A DNA stretch of 64,000 bases, taken from contig CM034549.1 in the NCBI GenBank assembly GCA_020055645.1, positions 11,869,501-11,933,500 on the forward strand, read 5' to 3'. The notes below the pieces were generated by a model. It saw only the letters and a list, made by a program, of their open reading frames with translations, searched no databases and was not told the DNA's origin. This document shows positions 47,514-59,200 of this stretch, one piece after another (the stretch's first letter is position 1; every line of letters starts with the position of its first letter). Source of the DNA: Tomocerus qinae (taxonomy: Eukaryota; Arthropoda; Collembola; Entomobryomorpha; Tomoceridae). A program made the position numbers and the translations under genes.

Positions 47514-48517
47514 AATGGATATCTTTGCACTATAAAACAATATAAAATATAGCTGCTGTCCTTTCCACTGTTTCTATTTCTGACGAAGTTTATTTGGCTA
47601 TAAAATTTTGTTGTCTTAAAGCAAAAATCATCATTTAAAACTTGTAATTTCGAAGTATAGCCGATATTGAATGTAGTGGTTCCCGCCGATATAAAGGATT
47701 TGTTTGCCAAGCTGAACACGTCGTGAAAACTACTTAGTGAAACAACTCTTCACAAGTAGTGCCAGTCCAGTTTCTCCATAATATAGGCTTCTCCAGCAAA
47801 ATCAACTTCGCACACTGTGAAGTTCAATGGCATAATACTTTGCATTTGCAGACAAATATCATTTCCATTTCTATTAACAGACTCCATGCTTTCCATTCTA
47901 AATGCAGGATAATTTTTTTGAACTATGTTTGTGAGATAAATGAGGATTGTGCAACAGCACAAGTGGATGCTGCAATTCATAATTAATTTTAGCAATAAAA
48001 ATTGATTTATGTGCATGACACTGACACGCTGACAGACATTAAATGAAAAAAATAGATTTGTATAAGAGATACTACTTATGATGATAAGAGATTAGGATCT
48101 TCATGATGATAATAAATCAGGGGATTGTAATCAAAAATAACTAAAAATAAAATGAGCTCAAGATTGTAGCCGCAACAAAATAATTATGGTTATGATGAAT
48201 TTTTAAATATGACACTATTTGAGTCTGTCTTAAGAAGAAATGGTTATTAGATAATTAAACTTGTATGCCATTTTTTACGTTTCTCAACACAGAAATGATT
48301 TGCGTTTACTTTTACAACTAACTAGCTAATAATAATAATATTTCTGTAATCAGTAATTGGCCCTATTCCTTAATCATACGAAAAACGATTAAAAGGGTAC
48401 AAACAGAACTAAATTAAGTATGTAACGATAAATATAATTTTATTACGTACTTATGCGTAATTGTATAAATTGTTTATATACATACTTAAAAATAGATTTA
48501 TATTATTCTACATTTAA
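47514..48517. other. Gap between translin and POLR1F
   Basis: Contains one hydrophobic open frame on the minus strand (listed separately), probable translin 5' UTR, and otherwise nothing recognised. Confidence 0.45.
47750..48016 (-). CDS. Hypothetical small protein with signal-like N-terminus
   Basis: An 88-codon frame starts MHINQFLLLKL and contains a hydrophobic stretch (CCCTILIYLTNIV), so it could be a secreted or membrane-anchored peptide. It resembles no family I know. It sits upstream of translin on the same strand and could be part of a 5' leader or chance. Confidence 0.2.
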   Translation of the reverse strand: MHINQFLLLKLIMNCSIHLCCCTILIYLTNIVQKNYPAFRMESMESVNRNGNDICLQMQSIMPLNFTVCEVDFAGEAYIMEKLDWHYL

Positions 48518-49723
48518 CTACTCGTACTCTTGATGTTTGTCCTTCTTCTTCTTTTTCTTCTTAGCCTTTTTTACCGCAGATTCTTCAAATTCTTCGAAAG
48601 ATTCTAATTCCAATTTAATTTTCTTGTTCATTACTATTTCTTCAGAAAGGCTTTGGTCTTCGGTGTTTTTATTCCGTTTCTTTTTCTTCTTTTTAGATGG
48701 ACTTACTTCCATTTCCTCAGTTGGGTAGGAGTATGTATTATCATTTCCGTTTTGTTCAACTTCCAAGTTTTCTTCCACCTCCTGCTTGATCGTTTGCTCA
48801 CTGGTTTGATAGTTATGACTGCATCCAAAGCTTCTGGCTCTGAGAATAGGTCCCTTTCTTCTATTTACAAAAGAGTAAATAGTGAACTCAATTTCATCGC
48901 CTACAGACCAGCTTTCCAACTATTGATGAAAGGAGAAACAAATAGTAACACATTATATGGTTGTTACAAGCAAATCCAAATTAAATTGATAGGCCAAAAT
49001 GAAGAATAAACTAGCGCAAACAAACAGTGAGCACATACCTCGTAAGAATCAGCAGCAAAAACAGTGACAGTAAATACATTGAAAACGGTGCAAATTGCTG
49101 CAGCATTGCCCTTTTTTTGAATTATTCCTATGTCAATCAATAAAGGTAATTTTTAGCATAATTTATGATATTATTTAGAACTTATTCACAAATAAGCTTA
49201 AACAGTAAACGTTTAAAAGTTTTAGCTGGTATATAATTTACTATTCGCATTATTTAATTAGAACATATAAATCACCTTTCACAACATGATCAACTTCAGG
49301 TTGATATACATAAAACGTAGCACAAATGTCAATATGGATCCATTTATGGTCTTCGTTTACAGCTCCAATCTTACTTTTCAGTTTCGGTTTTTCATATCCT
49401 ATTAAATATCCCGTGAGTCTAAACAGAATAAACCAATTATATTAGTTGTTAGTTATATTTTTCTCGGCCGATTTATAATATAATTTGATTTAAAACCAAA
49501 CATGAATTTATGCGGCTTACTTTTGATTCCACTGACCCAAACTAGAACTTAATTCTGCAGAAATTCCGGCTTTTATATCATTTAGCCAACAAGGATGAAT
49601 GGTTACGTGTTCTTCTCTATTTTTGTGTTTTTTAAAATATCCTAGTTCCACATACCGAGTTAACTCTGATTTTTCCAACTCCACAGATTTTGCCTCAATC
49701 TTTTTACTACCTTCAAAATGCAT
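48518..49723 (-). CDS. POLR1F: RNA polymerase I subunit RPA43 (POLR1F)
   Basis: A stalk subunit of RNA polymerase I that helps recruit the initiation factor RRN3/TIF-IA in the nucleolus. Four minus-strand exons: 49521-49723, 49276-49418, 49039-49127 and 48518-48919, giving 278 residues. The N-terminal part contains HPCWLNDIKAGISAELSS, and exons 2-3 the OB-fold-like region (WIHIDICATFYVYQP; KGNAAAICTVFNVF). SVGDEIEFTIYSF is the family's characteristic strand after the insertion. The C-terminus is a Lys-rich tail (PSKKKKKKRNK; KKAKKKKKKKDK), expected for nucleolar retention. Human RPA43 has a similar basic tail. Confidence 0.82.
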
Positions 49724-50538
49724 TGTTGTCCAATCTTCCTATATACTTCCTATCTAGTGATTATAATAAAATTATAATGAATGCCGATTTTGCCGATACC
49801 AGAACTCGCAGCTAATTCTGATTCTTATTCCTAAAACTAATCAAAAATCTAAATTTAAAATATTTTAAACATTACAGATATAAAATTAAAATATAAGTGT
49901 GTTTAAAAAGTGATCTTGATCTTGAACATCTGCAACTCTGCTAGTGGAGAAAAGGAAAGCATTGCATGATGTACAGGTGCAAGCAATGTGTGTGTATTAT
50001 GTATTTCAAATGCCAATATCTCGCTCCTTTCGCTGCTTTTAGGAAGCTTTAGCTTATAGCTCTCACAACTTTTCCCAAAAAACTCTTTCAAGAATTTCAA
50101 GCTGGTATTTGAAAAAGCTGCATTTTTAATGTTCATAAAATAAACATTTGCATTGTATGCATGCATTATTAAAGCTAAAGCGTTGTGTTTCAGAAAAAAT
50201 TATCATTTCTTCTTATTCGTAAACTAAAATCAATGGCCATTTATGAGTGTCACACACAATAAATATTTATTTACGTTGGAGTAATTTTGTATTACAAAAT
50301 ATTAAGAGATATTTAAAAGAAACTGGTAAAACTACGAAAATGTATGTGCTATCTAATTTGCAAGATTCGTGCACAATAAAAAACCAAGTATTATCGATAA
50401 TAAAGAATTGTAAAATATTTGTAACAAAAGTAATCGTTGAGAAAACGACAACATTTTTGTCTTTCCCATCCTCAAAAAACTTGTTGAATCTATTAACCAA
50501 TTCAGAATAAAACCACTCTACTATATGCTTAATAATAC
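49724..50538. other. Gap between POLR1F and TADA1
   Basis: About 0.8 kb. One short minus-strand frame is listed separately; no other coding signal is supported. Confidence 0.45.
49903..50166 (-). CDS. Hypothetical 87-codon open frame
   Basis: It starts MHAYNANVYF and ends at a TAA; no domain, signal peptide or membrane segment is recognised. It could be part of the TADA1 3' UTR or the POLR1F leader, and may be chance. Confidence 0.15.
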   Translation of the reverse strand: MHAYNANVYFMNIKNAAFSNTSLKFLKEFFGKSCESYKLKLPKSSERSEILAFEIHNTHTLLAPVHHAMLSFSPLAELQMFKIKITF

Positions 50539-52555
50539 TTAATAGTTGCTTCTAGGCAAAAGTTCCCCTTCTTCATCCTCAGCATCTTGGATGCCATAAC
50601 TTGGATGAAATACATTCCGCATTTGTGCGACTGGTAAGTTAATTCGGCTAGCACAGTTTAGTTTCTCCAACATTTTTGCCATTAGATTCATCCTCAATTT
50701 TGTATCAGGAATAGCCTGGGGATTGTCCTGGAAAGCATATTTTAGACACTTCATTAGCTTCCATGTGCACTAAGTCATTAGTCATTAGAAGGGTTTCGTT
50801 AGACATTTTTTCTTTCAGAAGTCCAATAAACAAACCTTTACAACAGCCAATAATTCTGAAATCGTTAAGGCCTTTCTTTGATACGGAGAAGGCTTTGGAA
50901 GAGGACATCGAGCTGCAATTCTTAGCACACCCAGCCTTTCTCTTTCATCTGTACTAGAAATATGATCTGGAACATGCATCGCCTCGCCACAAGCTATAAT
51001 TTCGGGTCTATTATAGTACAGTTAAAGTACATTAGCAAATTGAATTCATGCACGACAGTTATATCCTTTGTTATCACCAATATAAATAAATATTATGGTT
51101 TAAATAAATTGTAGAACAATTTTACCTGTTGAACGTTTCGTAAGAATGGTACCCTTGATTTAAATAAGGATTTGGGTAGGGATCTCCAAGAAGAGAATAC
51201 GTTGAATTAATTTTCGGAACGTTTCGGCGAAAAGGCTTCTTTTGTCTCACCATAGCAGAAATTATTGCTTTCAAGTGATTCTAAACAGGTAAAAAAAACT
51301 TTTCAGTCTTTAACTAGTATCATGTTAGTTATTCTGTCTAACGCTGTCCAATAATTTACTCACGTAAGTGAAGTCAGCAGCAGTATCAATGGCATCAATT
51401 TCTATTTTCTGACAGCCGACACTCCAGGCTTTTACAAAGCATTTTCCATAGTAAGTGGATTGGTAAGAAGTAAATGGCTGACCATTTTCCGGGGTAGGTA
51501 TATACGTTTTAATATCCTTATTCTCGTTTAACCGCTCTAAAAGGCAAGAGATAATACAATATTATACATCTTACTTTCAGAGGCGAATGTAATTACTATT
51601 AGGAGTACAATTACCTTCAATATCATACACATGAGTAACATTTGGGACAAAATTTGAAGATACTTTGCTGCTACCGCCAACTTTTTGATATTTCTCAGCA
51701 AATCCAACAGGAAATCGTTTCTGTCAAAGAAAAAAGTTTACTTTTCGGGAGAAATTCATAAAAAACTACAAATTATATGAAGAATTCAAATTAAAATAAA
51801 TATTTGCTATTTTTAGGAAGTCTTTTCTTGTATGCAAGGAAAACAATAAATGATAACTTTACATCTAAATCCGGGATAGGCAAATCAAGTTCTTCTCCAG
51901 GTTTTACTTCTAATAAAACTATTGGTACAATAATAGGTTTGCTTTTCACTGTTATTTCATGGCTTTCAGAAACGGGTAGTGGTATTAGCTCGTTAAAGTT
52001 TATCTCTTCTTCTATAATGGGAGACGTCTTGGCATCTTTTTCACATTTCTTCAGTATGCCAAGAATCATCAAGTTGTGAAGCACCAATGCGTCGCCATAT
52101 AGAAAGGGTGCGACGATGATATCAAATGTTTCTTTAGACAGCTGCAACAAAAACAATAAAAATATCTTCAGCCTCCATGTTTAATTTTCGTTCAATTTTT
52201 ACACCCACAACTCCCAATATACCTTTTGTCCAAATAAGTCTCTCAGCGCTTCCACGTATCTGAAAACATTATAAAAAACCATATTATTCTGTGTATAGCA
52301 AACAAAATGAATAATTATTAAAAAGGGGAAAATTGTACTGATACTAATTATCAAACTAAATTAAAGTTGAAAATTATTCTTGGTGTAAATACTAAATACA
52401 CGGTATCTTTCATGCATTTCAGCAAAACTAGTAAATTAGTTCCTAAAATTATAACTAAAAGTCAAATTAAAAAAATAAGGCACTTACACAGCATTAAAAT
52501 ACGGTCCCAACATTTCCTCCAATATGGCCTTGTACTGCGCGATATCCGACTCCAT
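50539..52555 (-). CDS. TADA1: Transcriptional adapter 1 (SAGA/STAGA subunit)
   Basis: A core-module subunit of the SAGA histone acetyltransferase coactivator (yeast Ada1/Hfi1), nuclear. Minus-strand exons: 52488-52555, 52223-52259, 51863-52141, 51615-51720, 51364-51536, 51126-51280, 50836-51007 and 50539-50757; 402 residues (human 335). The N-terminal block YVEALRDLFGQKLSKETFD with HNLMILGILKKCE aligns with the conserved TADA1 N-terminus. The LKAIIS region and the C-terminal LKYAFQDNPQAIPDTKLRMN stretch match the rest of the family, though divergently. The acceptor of the last exon is uncertain (two AG choices near 50758-50772); the one chosen keeps phase 0. Start ATG at 52555 is the first in frame. 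Confidence 0.78.
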
Positions 52556-53828
52556 TATTAAAGATTGAGTGATCAAATAATAATTTTGAGTAATAAATCA
52601 AGTTTACTGGACAGGATATTTAGAAATACGAACTATTCTTCCTTTAGCACCATCCACACAGTCAATATTCCCGTATTCTTGTACACAGATAAACTGTAAA
52701 CATTCAAAGAGAGTAGAGCTTAAAAAGCCGTATCTTAAAATAGCGCACACTTCTTATTTCACCCCATTTTGCATATACAGCACATTTTTATGTGCATAGC
52801 TGCATAATAAGTTCAGTTTTAGCCTTAGCCATGAGGAGAATACCTCATAATAGCTCCATATAGGACATTTTGGCATAAAATTGAAGTATTTTTTGGATAT
52901 TGACATAAATTCCTATAAAGAATGAAATAAATTCTATACCCACCTGGATAAAATAAAGATGTACACATCCCGAAGCTACAAGTTAGCTATTTATTATTAT
53001 TATTTTTAAAGAAATGCAACTCCGCAAATAATGCATGCTTTATTTCGAATTATTGTCTACTTTATACGAACAATATTATGTAACTGTTGCGATACAGATG
53101 TATACGTATATTTTAGACACTATTTCATAATATTCTATATATTATATAACATTCTATTATCTCTATAATTCATAAAATATAGTGTAGAAATTCAACTTAT
53201 TGCCTAATAGTTTACTTATGGTCCAATACTATTGGCTAATATAAATCAATTTCTAATAGGTTATTTATTAGGAACATTCAGAATTTATTTCTCAAATGTA
53301 TAACTAATCTCACTACCATCGCTATATTTTGTTATATAATACAGGTTGCAGCAGGGTCACTTTTATTGCAGCAGGACAATCATTAATTAATATTTACTTA
53401 CGCAAATGAATGTTTTCAGAACCCTGTAAATTTAAATTTCAAGAATTGGAAGTTGCAAATTATTTTGCTATATTTTAGCTTTTAAGATGGACTAGTTCAT
53501 ATTTTTAGTTTGGATTTGATGACTAAAGACCAAGGACGTTTGTAAGTCTACCATGTATATAATTTCTCTAAAGACGCTTCTAAACTAACTTTGCGATTTT
53601 AATATATTGTCTATATGAGCTATTCGTTTAATTGTCTTATACATTTGAAATAGAGATTAGAAAAATGACAATTTTAAAAGGATTGCATATAAGATAGTTA
53701 TAGGTACATACGAGTATCGCATAAATACAGATAGAAAAAAGGTCGGCAGTATATTAGTGAAAAGGTGAAAAGCTAGCTGCTTCTTTAAACAGCACCTTTG
53801 CAAATTTGCAAGATGATAAATCACCAAA
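52556..53828. other. Intergenic region between TADA1 and F-box gene 2
   Basis: AT-rich 1.3 kb; it should include the TADA1 promoter and the F-box gene 3' UTR. No gene supported. Confidence 0.5.
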
Positions 53829-56240
53829 TCACATCATAAATGTCTTCAGTCGTGGCAAATTTTCTCTGACTTGCATAATCATGGTTTCATCTCCAGTGAT
53901 GTGCAGACCACACTTAACAAGGTTAAGGGTCTCAATATTTTTACAATTTTTTGTAATTCGTACTACTCCAATGGTGCTTATCTGGTAAGTTGGCATTAAA
54001 AAACATGGGTAATTATATATAACATATAATGACACATTTATATAAATTGAAAATATTTCTGTTTTCTTTAACTCACCTGCGAGCAATGTGATAGATTCAA
54101 CGATACTAAATTTGGAAGCTTTAAAGCGAATTTCCACGATGCCTCACTCAAAGCTTCACAAGAAGATATGTTCAAAGTTCTAAGATCTGAAAAATGAGAA
54201 AAGTGCAAACTGAAAACCTTAATTTTCCATTAAGAATATTCTTTTAATATTACCCGTTAATCTTGACAGGCAGAAGCCAGTTGTTTGGTCCTTTAATCTT
54301 TGGAGTAAAGCTGCTCTTTTAATTTCCACAGCGCGGGGTGCCAATCTGGGATCAAACTCTTCAATTTCAGTTCCAGCTAATCCTCTGTCTGTTACTGTAG
54401 ACTTTGAAATATCCAGATGTTTCAGATGAGTCAGTTCTTTTATAATAGTTTGTACAACTTCGTCGCTAACTGCTGACCCACAAAGTCCTAAGTCTAATTT
54501 TATCAAATTTCTTAGTTTTGGAAATGACTCGCAAAGAACACAGGACAACGATGCATTTTCCGCAGATAAAAGAAACTGTAAATGAAATAACCATTCATAG
54601 CATTTGAATCACCCGCAAACTGAAAATAAATGTAAACTGATACTACAAAAATTTCCTTACGTAAAAAGGTACAATACTCTGCATCTTGAATACCTCCAAT
54701 TTCTTCATTACACTTAAATCCTCGGATTTTAAGCGTAAACCAGCACAAGTACTGATATCCAAATACATTAAATTAGAACATTTTTGTAGAAAGTCCGAGG
54801 TTGTTAGGTCAGAGCATTCTTTTAAAACTAAATGTTCCAATAGCGATAAATCTAATGGTTCGATTTGTGCATTGGTGATTTTCGAGCGTTCTGGAGTCAT
54901 TAAACAAAATATTTGAATTGCATTATTTAATCTTTACACATTGATAATATAGATATTTATGTTCAGCTGATTTTTTCAACCTATTTCCAGCCGTTTTATT
55001 TTCTTCTGGTTTGATAAGAAGTCAACTAAAAAGCTGGGCTTCAGCTCAGGACATTTATTCAATCTTAAAGACTCCCAATTATATAGATCTATCATTTTCA
55101 ATGGACAAAAATTAGAAATCATTAGAATGTTAGCATTTATTGGTTGTAGAAACTCTTAAGGAAACTACCAGGATCAGAAATCATGTATATGGATCGTCCG
55201 TCAAATCTTGTATCGTCTAAAATCAGTTCTTTCATTTGAGATCCAAGCGATGTGCTGAGAAAACCTAAATTAAGCATCTTGAAAGAAAGAATGTTGTCAC
55301 TGTACTGAGGCTGAAAAGAGTCTGAATCTGTAAACCAAAATCAGATGTTACATCTATATTTTCAATTACTAGATCTATTAACAAGATTCTCCGTCATTCC
55401 TTACGATTAGGGTAGAATCTTCGGTGTACACTGTTCATAAATACAATTGGGCAGTTCGACAGGTTCAAAGACTCCAAATTAGAAATTTTAAGTAAGATAG
55501 AAAACAAGATGTAGTCCGTTAAATACCTAAAAGATAAATCATTCATTTGCATTACCATCAAATTCTACAGATACAGGCAACGGTACTTGTTTGTAAGATT
55601 TGTTTACTTGTTATCGGAAAGATCTAAAGATTTAACAGACTGTAAATGCAAAAGGTCATGTACATGTACAAATTTTCCTCCCATCATGAAATACTTGTCA
55701 CACGCTTGTAATGCCAAGTGTCTTAAGTTCGGACATCCCATGTAAAACCTCTGTTGATAAAGAATAGATTGAATCTATAGTAAAATCATATGATTATTCA
55801 TGTTAACCAATGCTTACATCGTCCCTAGGAATAATGGAGCATTCGAAGAGAGTCAGATGCGTAACGATATCTCCGTAATTACTCCAAAAAGACAAAGAAC
55901 TCCTCGTCAGGTCAATTTTGCGTAAGACGTATTGAGACCATAAAAGTTCTAACACCGATTCCGAAAGGTCCTTTAGCGATTCATCAGAATCTTCAAAAAT
56001 TAACATAGCATTCTCTTCCACTCCTGTTGTGTTGATATGCGAGAACCAATCCCGACATACTTGACGTGCAATTATCTTATCTCTGGTAGAAAGATTTTCC
56101 ACTATTTTCTCTAAAATCTTAAGATATTTTGGGTTAAAACAATTCTTTTAGAGAAACTATTTAAATCCTTGTAATAGTACCTCTGGAGGAAATAGAAGAT
56201 TATCTTTCCGGCTATTTGGATTACTTATACAGATCCCCAT
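53829..56240 (-). CDS. F-box/leucine-rich-repeat protein 2
   Basis: A likely SCF substrate receptor. Ten minus-strand exons: 56181-56240, 55818-56117, 55608-55750, 55405-55526, 55169-55327, 54981-55088, 54661-54890, 54254-54575, 54077-54186 and 53829-53981; 568 residues in frame. The F-box spans the first intron (LFPPE, then ILEKIVENLSTRDKIIARQVCRDWF). The remainder is regular cysteine-type leucine-rich repeats: LRHLALQACDK, LESLNLSNC, LEHLVLKECSDL, LMYLDISTCAGL, LIKLDLGLCG, LKHLDISKS, LRTLNISSCEAL, LVSLNLSHCSQ and IETLNLVKCGL. This resembles FBXL-type proteins, but no single orthologue is clear. MGIC at the start could permit N-myristoylation. Confidence 0.8.
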
Positions 56241-59200
56241 CTTCTTGTGTCTAAATATTTATGTGTGAAATGTAATGGAAAACCTAATTAGATACTGATA
56301 CAATATCAAGCTACGAAATTAAGGAGGATTCATGTTGGATTATATATCTACTTACGTGCAGGGTGTACAGATTATTATTTATTTATTCTTATCCTCTTTT
56401 TTATGCATAAGACCTCATAAATAATATCTTCTCACTTAAATCTCCTGTAGGAGAACAGTTCCCGTCTTTTTATCCAAATCAATAAGACTGAATTATCTCG
56501 TGATGTTGTTTCTACTTTGAGTAAAGCGGGAATCTCCCTTCTGTCTGTTTGGCCTTCACTGGTTACAATACACACACAATAAATATTACAATTTACATAT
56601 AAATACTCAACTAAACTTGTATAATGAAATGAAGTACATTAAACCAATTCTACTGCTCTCTCTGTCAATCTGGCCAAAAAAATTACTTTTCTATTTAGTC
56701 TGAATCTGGAGTAATTCACTTGCATGATCGAACTTGCATAAAAGATATCACGCTATGCAAATTATAGTAGTACATAGTTCAGGTGCTGAAAACTACTTAT
56801 GATTAATATACTAAATAAACATTTTCTGTATTTCTACAACTGTCTATATCTATATTATTACTAACAATACATTTTCAAGGCAATCACTTACAGTCAATTT
56901 TTATCTTCAACTCTAAGCATATACAAATACATTGGGAATAGGCATTAGCAGTTACCCATCTCGATAATTTAACATTTAATCTACATCTCGAAAATAATTC
57001 AACGCACAAGTTACCTGTCCTGTCAGTAGCATTTACACTACTGCAAATTAGCTCATGAAGATGTTTAATGACTTTTTAATGGATTCGTAATAATATGCCA
57101 TTTTGTTATCTCCCCAGCATGAAAATACCTTGCGTTGAATAAAAGTGTGTGTAAATTGTGTACTAGAATCTCAAATTAGAATTGAGTCACACTTCACACA
57201 GTCACACTTTATATTGCTACGTAACATATTATTATGCTCACCTGTTAAACTCAACTCAACTACTTTAGATATTCCAATTTAAATTCTCGAATGAATTATC
57301 TCAATAATTGAGAACATGTGCATTGTGCATGGCATAAACGGAGAGCATCAACTGGCATTACTCGATAAATCGGAAGCGGTGGTTTAAGATGGTATAAGAT
57401 GTAATAAATATTTCCTGCTCTTTGAGAGTTTTATTACATTCTGTATTTTCCTATATAATAGGCTAGACACTACTATAGTTTTTGGTGCATTTTCACTCGA
57501 ACGCTATCCGTTAACCAAACTTATGTGTATTTGTATAAAATTGTATTACTTTTGACAAATTATATCTGATTAGTGATTAATAACGCAGTGTACTATATAC
57601 TACTAAATCAGTACAAGACGTTGCTATTTGTGTAAATATTTTTGTAGAATATAAGAAAATCTCAATCAACTATATGTCAATAATTCGCATAAATGCTTTC
57701 TGCTTGCATAGTCGGTTACATGAAAGTAGCATCATGGCTGCTTTTGTGACATCCGTGTATAGTAAGTGTAGGCATGTACACTTTAGAGTATGAATTTGTT
57801 CTCTACAATATTCTTACAATAGTATATTCTACGCATCAAGTATAATGTCTCCCTGTCTAAGTACCACCTACCTAGTTTGCTCGATAGAAAATATAAAAAT
57901 AAAAGCTGGCAGTTTTGTATCGGTATCTTCGGCGGTTTATGTAATTGTCGCCACATCATAAAAAAATTGTTGCTTGTGTGACAGAAGATCATTTGACAGT
58001 AGCACAAGCATGAATTGCTGTCTCGGCAGTACGAAGAAGGAGCACTCCTTCTGTACGTATGCTTGCAGCCGGCGACTTTTCCCTACATAGCAGTATGTGA
58101 GATATGAGCTGCAAAAGCCTAGCCATTAATAAATCCGACCGAGATTATAGTTATAGCTAGGATTAGCTAAATTAAGTTGAATATGAATGGGAGTAAAATG
58201 CAACTTAGCCAAAACTTTCACGGATCATAATTCTAATTAGTATAGTGACGTCCAGTGTTTATGCGTTTTATGTAGGTACCTACTAGAGTTGTATATCATC
58301 CCAGTCAAAGTACGTAGGCACTGTAAGCAATTTACTAGCACTTGTGTAAGTGTAATTTGTAGTACACTTAATGTAGTTACTAATTTTTAAGCTTAGCCAG
58401 CCTTATTACTTAGGGTGAAGATTTGTTTATATTAAGAATGTAAGTTTGTCTTTATTTAATACAATGCATCTTACGTCATTTTCTTTTAGTTAAGGACCTA
58501 CAAAAATGTAACCTGTAGGAATTAAAGAAATAGGAGCACATGTCACGTCATTCCTCTGTTCCGAGAATACAAAGTACGTACATTAGAGTTTAGCATGATT
58601 AAAAGATTGAAATATTGCAGTAGTTCTCTATCACTAGAAATGCAAGGAAATGAGGATACTAATAAGATTTCACCCAATTATTCACACCGCAGAGTTGCAG
58701 TTGCAGTAAAAGCTGAGCTAAAGACACACATTAGATTTAGTAACATGGTGACCCTTCACTCCTCACGTAGTAATCCCATCTTATCTCCACTCCACATTTC
58801 AGCTCTCGTTAGTCTGTCACCAACATTGAAACAAAGAGAGAGAAACTAAAGCCGTAGTAGGATGATGATAGAAAAGTAACGGTTAGTATTCCCATGCAGC
58901 ATCCCACATGAATCAACCTTATAGGTGCCGACACGCACAGATTTTGTCGCCTACTCTAGTAAAAACTAATGATAAGCAATCCATGTAATTATTTGTAACG
59001 ACAAACTCTTTTTGGTGAATCATACAATATCTCAACCGTTCAGAAGCTTACATAATAGACATCAATAGTGTCAAAATCTTTAGCCTGTCAAATCTATGCT
59101 GCAGAGTTTACTTGTAAAAGTACCTACACTAAATTCTTTAACAAGTGGAATGTAAAGTAAGCAGCCAACATTTGTCTCCTATTAAATTGGTCACAGCAGA

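Noticed and set aside
54981-55327. Possible frameshift in F-box gene 2 between two LRR exons
   Set aside because: Careful reading shows the exons 55169-55327 and 54981-55088 join in phase across an 80-base intron, restoring a continuous LRR.
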